64,000 bases of DNA, taken from positions 2,480,001 through 2,544,000 of the forward strand of contig OZ176056.1 of assembly GCA_964247055.1 (NCBI GenBank). Direction: 5' to 3'. The notes beneath the pieces were generated by a model that searched no databases, was not told the DNA's origin, and worked only from the letters and a program-made list of their open reading frames with translations. This document shows positions 37,105-49,800 of the stretch, piece by piece. The number at the start of each line of letters is the position of its first letter. Within the stretch, counting starts at the first letter, position 1. The translations under genes were made by a program, and so were the position numbers. Origin of the DNA: Paragordius varius. Lineage: Eukaryota > Nematomorpha.

Positions 37105-38819
37105 TAGGGTGACCTAACGTCACGCTTTGGCGGACAGTCCCGATTTTTTAGCACGGGTAATATTTCAAGCTTTTAATGAGCTCCTATGGCTTCATAAATT
37201 TTCTGTAAGTTAACTCAAAAACAAAGCAATTTTTATATAGTGGCACTTCTTATGGGTAGCTCCTTACTCAGAGGCAGGTATAAAAAAGCGATAGCATTTT
37301 TCCTTTATATGGGGAATTTCTGGAATTATTATGGATTCCATATGTTCCTACAAGTTCTTAAAAATATTGCATTAAAACTAAAAATTGTTATATGGCGGCG
37401 CATTTTTCAGGGCGTAAAACTTTAATTAGCGACATAAATCAAAATATTTGTTTTTTAGGGTAATAAATATTTTCGGCCTTATTGAACTCACATCTCATGG
37501 GTTTTCTAAATTGGCTTCAAAGGCATGCTGCATCGATATGGTGACGCATTTTTACGCGGGTAGCCCCCCAGGGACGAAACAAAAAAACGCTCGATTAAAA
37601 TTTTTGCCTTAATTAGGGTAATGCCTAAAATCAAGATTGATTCGATATGCTCTCGTGGGATTTTCAAAAAATTGCCTCAAAACCAGAAAGTCATTTTAGG
37701 GTGACGCTTTTTTTATAGCGTAAAGGGCCTAATTAACGGCTAAATTAAAAACTCGACTAAACTTTTGTCTTTTTACAGGCAACCTTATTAAACTTAAATG
37801 ACCTGATAAGTTTTCAGAAAATCAACTCCTAAACAGCGCATTCTTGAAATAATGGCACAGTGATACAAAAAAGCGCTTGATTAAAATGTTGGCCTTTTTA
37901 CGGAGAATACCTGGAATCATGATTGATTCCATATGCTCTGATTTGTTTTTGGAATTGTCTCAAAACTGAAAGTTCTCTATGGTGGCGCATTTTTCAGGAC
38001 GTGAAGGGCTTAATTAAAGGCTAATTTAAAAAAACCGCACGACCTAAATTTTTGCCTTGCTACAGGTAATATTTTAACCTATTGAACTCATATGGCGTGA
38101 TAATTTTTCTGAAATTTAGCCCCAAAGGCACGCTATTTCGATATGACGGGTCATTTTTAGCGGGTATATATTTACCCAGCAGCCAATATAAAAAAAATGC
38201 AACACTAAAACTTTTGCATTTAAACAGGGAATACTTGGAATCCTCATTGAATTTTTACGGTCTCAGACGAAATTTTTTTGAAAAAAATGGCATTTTACGG
38301 GGGGAGCGGGTAAAAAGAGGGCCTAAATTAAAAAAGCGAGCCGACTATGTTCGGCGCAATCGAAAATAAGTAAAAAAAATCATATTTGAAATCGAATGGT
38401 TCAACACCTTTCCGGAAAATTGTCTCTAAGACACGATTTTTGTGGACTTGTGTTACCGTTTTTTACACGGGGTGGCTCCGAACTGGGATCTAATTAAAAA
38501 AAAGGCGAAGCTATTGTCGGGGCATTCATTAATGATTATTTTTTTTCAATGTTTGGATTCGAAGGTCTACCGGTTTTCCGGAAACAGATCACTAAGCCAG
38601 CATTTTTCATTTTAATAAATAGATAATTTAAAATTGATAACAACCGCTCAAACAAAATTACTCAACTTAAAAATATATTAAGGAATGAAATATTATACTT
38701 TTATAGTTATAAATTGTATTATTTTAAAATTACGATATTATTTTTTGTTAGAGTTGATAATGACCCCCCTTCCCTTCAGATTTTTCCCGCTTTTTCTATT
38801 TAAAAATCTGGTCACACTA
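37105..38819. mobile_element. non-autonomous hAT element carrying a tandem array
   Basis: The left end TAGGGTGACCTAACGTCACG and the right end read inward (TAGTGTGACCAGATTTTT) match the termini of the hAT at 28031-31408, including GCGGGA-type subterminal motifs. The flanks are ATTAAATA (37097-37104) and GTTAAATA (38820-38827), a 7/8 match to an 8-bp target duplication. The interior has no transposase and is nearly filled by tandem units of about 157 bp on the minus strand. Confidence 0.75.
37150..38600 (-). repeat. tandem array of about 157-bp units, inverted relative to 13560-14850
   Basis: The recurring core (complement of GGCAAAAATTTTA..GGTATTACC) is spaced about 140-164 bp apart, near 37156, 37312, 37458, 37617, 37781, 37910, 38063 and 38224. 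The head at 38380-38600 (GCCCCGACAATAGCTT complement, AAAACCGGTAGACC context) matches 13560-13960. The open frame at 38082-38369 crosses units and is regarded as fortuitous. Confidence 0.75.
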
Positions 38820-38829
38820 GTTAAATACA

Positions 38830-39500
38830 AGTTTTTTTACTTTATAGCTTGTGAATCACATCATATCAATAAAGTGATAGAATTATTCAGCATTATCGAA
38901 ATTAATATTCTTTTTATTTAATAAATTACCACAAAACTGGTTCTAACATTTCGATATTAATTAAATATTTTTAGAAAAATATCCATTTTTTATAAAAAGA
39001 TTCAAATCTTATAATTTAGCATATAACAAAAATATTTATTGCGCAATCACGATTTCTGCGTTTATAAGAGGAGTTGCGTATTTTGGAGAAGTCCATAATT
39101 TGCGACTTTAGAAGCCGGATAAATATTAAAAGTAATATTGGTCTGCTTTTTTAAGCTTATGATATTTTTAATAGTTTTTAAATGAGGTTTGATTTTCACC
39201 AAAATATTGAAATTTGTGATCTGATATGGAGCAGCCTAAGTAAAAATAATTATTTTAAATTACTGGTAAGGCCCAAAACCTAAGCATCATGAAAACCCTA
39301 ATAAGAATATATATATATTTCGCATTTTTCAGAACCCGATTTTTACTGTGTATATTTGAGCTCTCCCAAATTTAATAAAATTGCTATAATGAATGGTATC
39401 TACAGATATTTTTGTGAATATATTTTTTGATTCATTCTTAATCCCCTAATAAATAATATTTTTTAAAATTTGGTATGTATCGCATATTTCCACCTCATAA
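38830..39500. other. no gene seen
   Basis: AT-rich DNA between the non-autonomous hAT and a MITE. Nothing supported. Confidence 0.4.
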
Positions 39501-39508
39501 TTAGTTTA

Positions 39509-39731
39509 CAGTCATGTATCCTTTATTTTATCAAATTTTTTTTTCGTTAAATGGGTCAAAATATTTGGCAAAGAATGGAAAAAACAAGAGCTCTATGGTA
39601 ATTCTTATACTTTTTTGATGAATATGATATTGTTAGTACCATAGAGCTCTTGTTTTTTCCATTCTTTACCAAATATTTATAACCATTTAACGAAAAAAAA
39701 TTTTTTTGATAAAATAAAGAATACATGACTG
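39509..39731 (+). mobile_element. palindromic TA-flanked MITE (Tc1/mariner-like), copy 2
   Basis: Starts CAGTCATGTATCCTTTATTT and ends with the near-perfect complement, with TA on both sides. The arms meet near 39610 and include GGAAAAAACAAGAGCTCTATGG with its complement. It matches the copy at 5394-5624 throughout, including the central AATTCTTATACTTTTTTGAT. Confidence 0.8.
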
Positions 39732-39739
39732 TAAGTTTG

Positions 39740-40630
39740 GATTTATATATTCTAATATAATAATAAATCGTATATAGTGGTTTGGCCCAATCATATATTA
39801 TGATTTAACCTTTATTTGGATACAAATATGGGGCTAAGAAATCTTGGACCGAAAATTGTAGTAGATACGTGCTGTGATACTTTTTTATTCTTTTGATTTG
39901 ATTATAGGGTTATGTTAGATTTTTATCGTTTTTAGTGGCTTTTAATTACCTAGCCTTTTAAGATGCAAAAACATTCGCAAAGTAGATATTGCAGGCTTCT
40001 TACTTTATAAAAAATATGAAAGAAAAATCCCATTTAAACTTGGAAATGTAAAAATTGGCTTTTAGATATTTTATTATAGAAGTGTCGAACATGCGGCCCT
40101 TAGAAATACTTTGTGCGGACCACGAAAAATTGGGAAAATACAAAATAAGTACTGATTCCTCAATTTCCAAAATATGCTGAACACAGTAATTTTGGCAAAT
40201 TTTAATCTTAATATATGTTTTTACCAAATTTTGGCACCAAATTATGAAAAATGCTTATAAAAATAAGAGCGAATTTTCCTAAATTTTTATAGTCTTATGT
40301 TTGAAACATATAATATTATTAATGTTTATTATCGAATACTACCCTACTGAAATTCTAATAACCAGGTTCAGGTTTGCCCTAGTTAAAAACAATAAAAATA
40401 CATTTTACCAACTTTTAATCTAGCAATAATGAAAAACGAACGATGTAATTTCAATCACACATAGCTTAAGTATAAATTTAATTTCAATACATGATGTTTT
40501 TTTAGTAATTTAGTTACCTATATTTAATTTTTAAATGTTATAGCCTGCTGGTGGTATATTGGTTGCTATATATAACATATATAAAATAAAATATTTTTCC
40601 AGTCAAAACAAGCACTAAAAACCTTGTAAA
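39740..40630. other. no gene seen; upstream region of paralog B
   Basis: AT-rich DNA. The open frame at 40000-40227 (minus) has no recognisable features. The supported regulatory block of paralog B begins at 40643. Confidence 0.4.
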
Positions 40631-40642
40631 AACAAGTTTTTT

Positions 40643-40672
40643 TTAGTTCGTTTACCCCCTTTTTTGCTGTAG
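40643..40672 (+). promoter_or_regulatory. conserved upstream block of paralog B
   Basis: Reads TAGTTCGTTTACCCCC, then a T run, then TTGCTGTAG, about 155-180 bp before the ATG. The counterpart before paralog A is 23071-23100. Conservation of this block amid diverged flanks suggests selection. Confidence 0.5.
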
Positions 40673-40775
40673 TAGACAATTTAAATTCAAATCATTATTA
40701 TAACTTGTAAACAATCCCATAAATTATTGTATTTTAAATATAAATTTGTTGTAAATAAGTTCAAGTTCCATAAAA

Positions 40776-40785
40776 TATATAAAGG
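40776..40785 (+). promoter_or_regulatory. TATA box of paralog B
   Basis: TATATAAAGG, 40 bp before the ATG at 40825. The same decamer lies upstream of the small secreted-protein gene (9288-9297), and GTATAAAGG precedes paralog A. The spacing implies a very short 5' leader. Confidence 0.65.
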
Positions 40786-40824
40786 CCTTTAATTTAAATA
40801 TAAAGATATATTTTACAATTAATT

Positions 40825-43800
40825 ATGTTGGTGTTGACGATTGTTTTGTATGTTAGTATCCTCATCGCGTATTCTCAATGTTTGTTGGAAGGTTAGCTTA
40901 TAAAGATTTTATAAGATGCGATTTATACTAAACTTTTAAATCAATATCAACATGTAATCATTCAGAAACCTAATAACTTTATTGAGTTTTTCAAAAATAT
41001 TTTATTTTTAATAAGATTATCTAAAAAGTATAAGTTTTTTGGGTTATTAACTACAATTATTGGATGAAAGCATTTATAATTGAATAATATTGTTTAATGG
41101 GAAAAAATCACAAAAAATTAGTTTAAAATTAAAATTTAATTTAAATAAATAAATTTATGCAAAATTTTTGGGTAAATTCAAACTTAAAAAGCTTAAGGAC
41201 ACACTTGTTCAAGGATCAACTTGGATGCTAAAGGACATTCTTGAACTGTAAATGATAATTAAATATTTTCAGTATTAGGACTAACAATTTTGGGGAAAAT
41301 AATGTTCTCTCATATTTTTAATGTCATATATAAAAACAGTATAGAGCAATTAAAAATGGTACACAAGCTGTTCTATGATTTTATTGGAATTTTAATTTTA
41401 CATCATGTAAGAGTTTGACACATTTTGTTTTTTTTTCAATTATTTCTCATTTATGGCGTTAACCCATTTTTTTGGATTCTGAATGCCCGTGGATTAGCCA
41501 CCTCCTCCAAATACAAACATATCAAGTGCACCCTAAAATATAACATGGAAAAACATTTTGAATCTAACTATATCATGAACTTGTTTATTTAGCTTAATCC
41601 AATCTTGCAAATAAATTTCGATAATAAATGATAATATGCGTGTGCTTTTTAATATTTGTGTATTCCTATTCGCAAATGATTTATAATAATTTATTAATAC
41701 AACTATCATATCTTAAAACGATAATAACCATTTTTTATCTTAGGTACCAACTGTCATTTTGGTAACGATGGGTAATTTTTTTATTAAATTTATTTCAATT
41801 CATTCCACATAACAACAATATGTTTTTTATAGGGGTTATTTGACTATTCAGCAGCAAAATATGATTCATGATAGCAATACAATGTTTTTTACCATAAGTT
41901 CCGAATGTTACGCCATAGCTGATCATTTAATGAACGAATACAGGGTTTTAAATATATATATTAACTAATAATTTTTTAATGTAGAATTAAGTATTATTAA
42001 AGATATTTGGCAATATTTATCGCATATTTATCATATTTTATGTTCATTCGTTCTTTAGTTTTATATCGATATACCAGCCAATATGCACCTTAAATATTTG
42101 GAAGGTATTGAAACCTACCCAGAAAACGGTGCATATTATGCTATTCGATCCAGATATCAATATGGCAAATTGTCGTATAACATTAGTGATATGGAAAATG
42201 AAATGCACAATTTTATAACGGAACATGACCCACCTGTTATACGGCGCGTAGATGTTTCACAGTCCATAAACTCAAAGGCATCAAAATATCAAGTTTTAGT
42301 TGCCATATAATTAATTTTAAATAACACAAAAAATTTATCCAAATAAAGAGAGGGATTTTATAAAATTCATATTTTAGCTATTATCTTTTTATTTTAGCTA
42401 AGTCTTAAAAAAGTACCTGGGAAACCGCCGAAATTGCAATATACGAAATATGGCCACACATTCGAACATATTATCGCCCCAAACTTAGTTAAAATTACCC
42501 GAATAATCTTTTCCATTCAGCCCGATTCTACTGGTTCACATCGCCATATAACACACGATCCTCCAATTAAAATTTGTCTTAGTTGTAATCAAACCCCAAG
42601 TAATTATATATAACATAGTAAAATTAACATATTTTGAACCAAGGCAGCCAAAACAATTGGCCCACCCTGCATTCACAAAATATTTGGACCTTTGATAAAT
42701 TTATACGGTTATAAATGATTATTTGAACCAATTATTCGTTGCTGAAATTCTTAAAATCTTTTGAGAATTATCATTAGATTTTGTAAATAGCACATTTTTC
42801 AAATTATGAATCTTCGCATTCATTAGGTAATTTACCGTCGCGAGCAGTACAAAGCATCATGAAGGGCCGCATGTTGGACATTTTTTGGACTAAATAATCA
42901 ATATATCTATACAGTAAAAATTGAACTTATACGGACAAAATGTAATAATATTAAGACAAATATTTATATCTAACATACTTTTATAAACCTTAATTTCTCC
43001 TATATAAGCTATTTAGTTACAATTGTAAAATATATAGAATTGATTGTGTTAGTAATGTATATCTATATTTCACACTTTACCATTTAAAACAATGAGTTAT
43101 ATTAAAATAAATCAATATTTAAAAGGTATGGTTGTATTTTACAAAAAAATCTTTGTAGAATTTTTACGTTTTGTCCGTATAATTAGAGTTTTTACTGTAA
43201 TAGACATGCATACCACGACGATTTAAAATTTTCTTTTAAAGTTAAAGTTACATTTAATTGATTAAAAATCGGAAAATTTAATATAAATATGGATATTTTA
43301 AGACTTTTACGATAAATTTATATTAAAAATTTACAAAACTAAAATATACTTTTAGAAATAAATTAATATTTGAACCTTTTACTGTGGTAATAATTCTATA
43401 AATATAGGAAATAAATTATAAGTATATAAAATACTGATATCAGATGTTTCGCGCATTTTTGTGTAATTATTATCTTATATGTGGCTCTCCTTTTATTTCG
43501 CCAGTTCATCATTGACATCATATATATGTATATATATAAATTTAAATTATAAACACATAATATTGACTAGGAAAAATATAAGTTTTCAAATAAAAAAATA
43601 TATTTCATAAAGTATTACTAACACTAAAAATTTAAATTTCTGCAATTAACGATTTTTCCTGGAATCATAAGGGTTATAGTAAGATTTAATCACAACCAAA
43701 AGATAAGACTTGCGTTCTTAATTAAATACCACACAAGATTTAAATTATTAATAGCGAAAAGACAAAATAGCCGAATATGGAATTTATTGAAACCAAATAT

Positions 43801-46800
43801 ATTTATTCTCTGACCCATATACTTAATATTATTAACATTACAAATTCAAAAAATTAATTACTAAATATTTCATATTCACCTTCATCACTGCATGTTTGAT
43901 TAACGGCCATTAAATTGTTTACACGAATTCCATTTAAACGGTTTCTGTGGGAATTAAGAACATATTTCTGCATAAAACTATGAAAAAAATTAAAAGGATT
44001 TTAATCGTGACCTTAGATTTTTGACTTGGTCGGAGCACAATCCTAGTTGCGATAATTGAAACATCTAAATTATTCTTTTTTAAAAAAAAATAGTTTTTAA
44101 GTTTTGTCTAATTTTATTGTATATAACAATATTTATTTATATATAATAGGTGAATATATCTTTTACAAAGATATATGCGCTTCAAAAAAGGTGGAATTAA
44201 ACAACATTTATTTAACTCTTCCGAACATTTATGGTAACACTATGCAAAGGTAAATATATATATATATATATTTTGATTTTTATTTGTACTATTGAATCAC
44301 GAAATTATTACATAGTGCCACCCCATGCCGCCATAATGCCCGCAAAACTATATGGCTCATGATCCTTCTCATGATACTTTTTGAATATATGGAATTAATT
44401 TCAATTTATATTCAGTTTTTTAATTGCTTACCGGTTATTTGGTAAAAAAATGTAATTTTATGGGGTGCAGGACAGTTAGGCGGATACGAAAAAATTTATC
44501 ATTGAAGTAATTTCAAGGTGTCTCTGGTTTTGCTGGGACGGAACAATGTCATGTATCAAAATGACTTTGCCCTTCGTTTTTCGATAAAATGCTTGGGTTT
44601 AAAATCATTTGTTAACGATATTGTGTATCCACCAGTTTGACAGAGGTTTGCAAAAGCTCATAATACACACTTGTCATCAATATGTATCGAAATTCGATGC
44701 AAAAAAATGAATTTCTTTCTTAGTCGTTGAAGCAGGATTCCACAAGTATTTTGCGATTTTTTTGACGTCATTAAAATTTTTGGGACCTAACTACTGAGTT
44801 TATTAATCTCTTTCCCATTGAAATTGAAGGACACATCAATTGATTCTTATTTGTGATACATTATATGCTTCTCCTAATAATTGGTAAGTTTGAGTTGAAT
44901 CATCCAATAACTCTCGTTTAACGTCTTTGCAGTTGTCTGGTTTCGAAAACCCTCCCAAAAAGCCTTATTCTTCTGATGACAATGCCTGCCGCAAATGTTC
45001 TTTTTAAGGCACAAAATTCGCATGATTACTTAATAATGAAAGCAAGAGAGTAGTGTTTAGGGAACTCAACTTGTGAGTGTTTATCGTAAAATGTCAAGTG
45101 AGAGCAAATTATAGCTAGTATCAAATAATCGTCTGCCTACTTACGGCTTCTCTTAGTTAAACGATAATAACTAATAATTACAGGTGCCATTAGCGTTGTG
45201 CCCATTAGTCAATGACCTAGGTCATGACCATGGTCATGACCACGAAAAAAAATGACCTAGGTCAATTTTTTTATTTTTTTAAAATTTTTATTTTTTTAAT
45301 TTTACGATTTTTGGTAAAACAAAACCTTATATTATCTCTATATGTATTATTTTGTTTTAAATATCATATGATACACATCTTTTCCTAAATCATAATGAAA
45401 TCAGCCTTGTGGAAATTTTCGATTAAAAAATTCAAGTTACATACAAGAAATGCAATTACCCTATATATATATATATATATTTAAATAAAAACCGAATGAA
45501 GAAACATCTAAAAGAAGTTCATGATGGTCGAAAGCAAGCTAATTATTTAGTTTCTTAATTTTAGTCTTAATTCTGTTTTCAAGAGAAAATAGCCAGAAAC
45601 ATTCAGCAAAATTTATTTTTACATCCTCAACTCTTAACATAGTTGAAAATAAACATTTACGGAGTTTCATCATAGTTTAAACCTAATTATGCTATTCCAA
45701 ATAGAAAACAGATTTCTAATAAATTACTAGATATATGTTATGAAGATATAAAAATAGAAGTTATTGGAATATGTAAAAAAATATTCATTAATCGTCGATC
45801 CCTTTATCAATATTCGTAGGGAGCAAATTAATATTATTTATTGAAGAATCGCAAAAATTTTTTATTAACTATTGACGCATCTTATCATAGTAAGACTGCC
45901 GAATATATCTATAACATATTATAACCAATTATAAACGAAATACAAAATTTAAAAAATTAATGCCATTGTGACCGATAATGCAGCGAACATGAAGGCTGCT
46001 GAATTGATTAATAAAGAATATCCTAATATAATATGGCATGGATGCCAATGTCATATTTTAAATAACTTGATCAAAGAATATAAACTTAATAAGATTAATG
46101 AAATTTTAAATGTAGTGAGCACGGTTATATATTAAATCTAATAAATCGTATAAAAAATTTCAAAGTATAAAAAAACTTTGAACCATTCCAGGTTAACGTT
46201 AAGTTCATGGACTTACACAATCTAAATAATTAGAGCATAAATAGGTTTCAATAAATCCATATTTTCTCGTTGCTCTTATCTTTCTGGGATTTGAAACTTT
46301 TTATAAGTCTTTATGTATGATTCCAGGAAAGATCGTTAATTTTAGAAATTTTTATCATAATTGGTGAAAATATAATTTTAAAAAAATATATACTTTATGT
46401 AAAAACCTTTTTTATGTGATTCAATCAATTATTTATGTATGTAATTATTTATTATTGGCAATAACATATGGTATGACCTAGGTCGGACCTAGGTCTGACC
46501 CCCTTTTTCAAAAAAGGGGGTCAAAATCACAACCCTAGGTGCCATACATTATTATACGGTTTTTTTGTATTTTTGGCTGAAAGCCATCCAAATCCTCATT
46601 ATTTAATTGTGGAAAAGTGCATGATAATTGGCATAAATATTTGTTTTCAAGGATATAAATTTCCAGCTTATGACTAATGGCCTGGTGTATATTGAAAACA
46701 AATACATTTCTAATGGTGCTTGAAAATTTGTTGACGAGTCATATATTTTAATAAACAATGATTTACACTTTTTCATAAATCTCCAATTTATAGCCTGAGT

Positions 46801-49800
46801 ACTATCACATTAAAAGCTCAGAATATTGAAACTATTCCAAACAAGTTAATTGTGCTGCAGTCTCCACAATTTATTCATAGAAGACACAATAGTACCAACA
46901 TGGAGTATTTATTAACAAACGAAAGTCGGGCTCAATTAAGGAACCTTAAAAACACGCTACGTCACACCATTGAAGTTTGAAATCAATATGATTACTAATT
47001 TTATTATTTTATTAAACAAAAAAGTTTGTTTGTAATATTAAATACGTTTTTAGCTAATATTTAACCACTTTTTGTTTTTAACAGTTTTACATTGATCTTG
47101 ATTGGAAAAGCATGATGCTACAACGAATATGCGGTTATAATATCACAAATGGAGAATTGGCCTACGGAGAGAAGGAATCGGATATAGCATTTTCTATCGA
47201 TTATAATATCCATTGTGTTAATAAGTCTCAATTAGCTCTAGATAACGTTGACGAATTAATTAAGGTTATTTGTGAGTTGATTATAAATTTGTGAATAAAT
47301 AAACTTTGATAAATAACAATATGGGATGTTTAAATAGGTTTAAGGCAAAAATCAATTTTTAAACCGATAAAATATGCTGAAATGTTTAATAACACGATAG
47401 ATATATAAAAATAAATCGTCCTGAATTTTTAGGGAGGATATAGTTTTGATTAAAATTTATATATATATATATATTTCGCATCTAGCAGTAATATCAGGTC
47501 ATTTTTTTATAGGTTGTAACTCATATCTAACACCTTTTCCCGATATCATTGTGTACAAAAAAATTTTTAATGAAAAATTTTTTTTTATGAGATATCTTAT
47601 GACCAGCGTATTCATTTGCCGCAAAAATTTTTATTTGTTGACAATCTATTTTTTGAAATATTGAGCGAAAATCGAAATCGGGCAAAAAGTGAAAATTAAG
47701 GATAATTAAGGATAATTTAAAAAATGATAAAATCTTAAATATTATCGTTTTTATCATTTTAGGAGATATTTTTAATATCTAAATAGCTTAAATCATATAG
47801 TTAGAATTTCTATAAAATTTCACGTCAAAAGATGGCGTTTTTCTTTTATCAAACTTGATAGACAAAAAAAATTAATGAAACTCTATTAAAATAATTTTTT
47901 TAAATTATTTTCTACCTAAACTCATTATAAAAATCTTAACATTTATATTTTATTCAGAAAAATAAACTTCTATATCAAAATAAAATCAAAAATATTGTTT
48001 TTCGATTTTGCATTTTTTTGTCATCTGGTTTATGAGTGTATAAAAAATTTATAGTGTTCTATTTTGGATCCAACAATCCGTATAAATCCCAATACAAATA
48101 TTAATTTGTCTTAAAACAGATTGTTACAGGAAATTGTAAGGATTTTTGGTTTATTCCACTAATTTTCATTCCTATTTTGCATAAATTATATACTTAATAA
48201 TTCCCACTCATGTAAGAATCATGTAAGAATCCAAAATAAACCAGTATAAATTTTTTATACACTCATAAACCAGATGACAAAAAATGCAAAAATAAAAAAC
48301 AATATGTTTGGTTTTATTTTGATATAGAAGTTTATTTTACTGAATAAAATATGAATGTTAAGATTTTAATAGTGAGTTTAGGTAGAAATAATTAATAAAA
48401 ATTATTAATATAGTTTCATTAATTATTTTAGTCTTTCAAGTGTGATAAAAGAAAAACGCCATCTTTTGACCTGAAATTATATAGAAACCCTAACTATATG
48501 ATTTTAGGCTATTTAGATAATGAAAATATCTCCTAAAATGATAATAAACGCTAATATTTCAGATTTTATCATTATTTTTGAATTATCCTTAATTTTCACT
48601 TTTTGCCCGATTTCGATTTTCTCTCAATATTTTAAAAACTAGAAACTGCCATCTTCAATCTATATGCATTTAAGTCACCCAAAACGTAACATGAATCCAA
48701 AATTTGATATTATATGTGCGAACGCTCTTATTTCCAAAGATTTCATAAATACACCTGAAATCCAACTTTTGAATTCGTTATTGTTCCAGTTATTATAATA
48801 ATACTAGTGAATTATTGCTAAAATGCCATCCTAAACGTTATACTTATGTATTAGTATAAATTTTTAGTATATATATAAATTCTATTGTCGTTATTAAATC
48901 CAGAGTTAAAACAAACAACCTATAAAACCCATAAATTTTATGACTGTCAATATGTAATCATGGGTCTCCAACTCCGAGATATTTTATGCGGGCCACGTAT
49001 AATTCGATTAGAGTGTCCTTGAACACTTCAAGTTGGTCCTTTAACTTTTTTATTTGTTTTTAATTTTTATCAATCTAACCCAGTGTATCATCCATATATT
49101 TTATTATATCAGTTCAGAAACCGTACGTTATTATTCAGTTTTTATAAAATATATTAATTAATATGGTTTAACATATATGAGTTTACTCGGTTATAAATTA
49201 AAATTTTTCGTTGAAAACATTTAGAAATGAATATTGTTGAATTCAAAAAAAAATAATTTGTAATAAAAAATTAGCAATTAAATGATAAATATTAATTTTA
49301 AATGAAAAAATATAATACATGCAAAAACGATGAATTTTAAAAAGTTTAAGGACAACTTGAAGTGTTCAAAGACCAACTTGAAATATTCAAGGATCAACTT
49401 CTACCTAAAGTTTTCATGGACACTCTTGAAGTGTAAATGGTATATTTATAAAATAAATCTTATATAAGTCTTTACAAATTTTGACGTTGCAGGTAAATTA
49501 AATATTGTTCTCCTTATTTTTACTGGTTCTAATATCCTTAATGGTGGCCTCGGGATTTTTGGGGTGAAAATTCCGCTAAGCCATTTATGTTGGGTACGCC
49601 TGGCTAATATCTTGGAATGTATATTATTATGGAACATCAGTGATTTTTAAATTTTGCTTATGCAAAAAACACCTAGTGTTAAAGGCAAAAATTAAATTTT
49701 TATTATATAGTTAGTGTGTGTGTTAAAAAATGTTGGTTATATTAATTAGTTGCGATTTTGGCAAGAATCTAACAAACTAATGATCTATCAATTTTATCCG

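Noticed and set aside
38082-38369. 95-codon plus-strand frame
   Set aside because: It crosses units and the head of the inverted 157-bp array inside a non-autonomous hAT, and the homologous segment near 13860-14140 does not preserve the frame.
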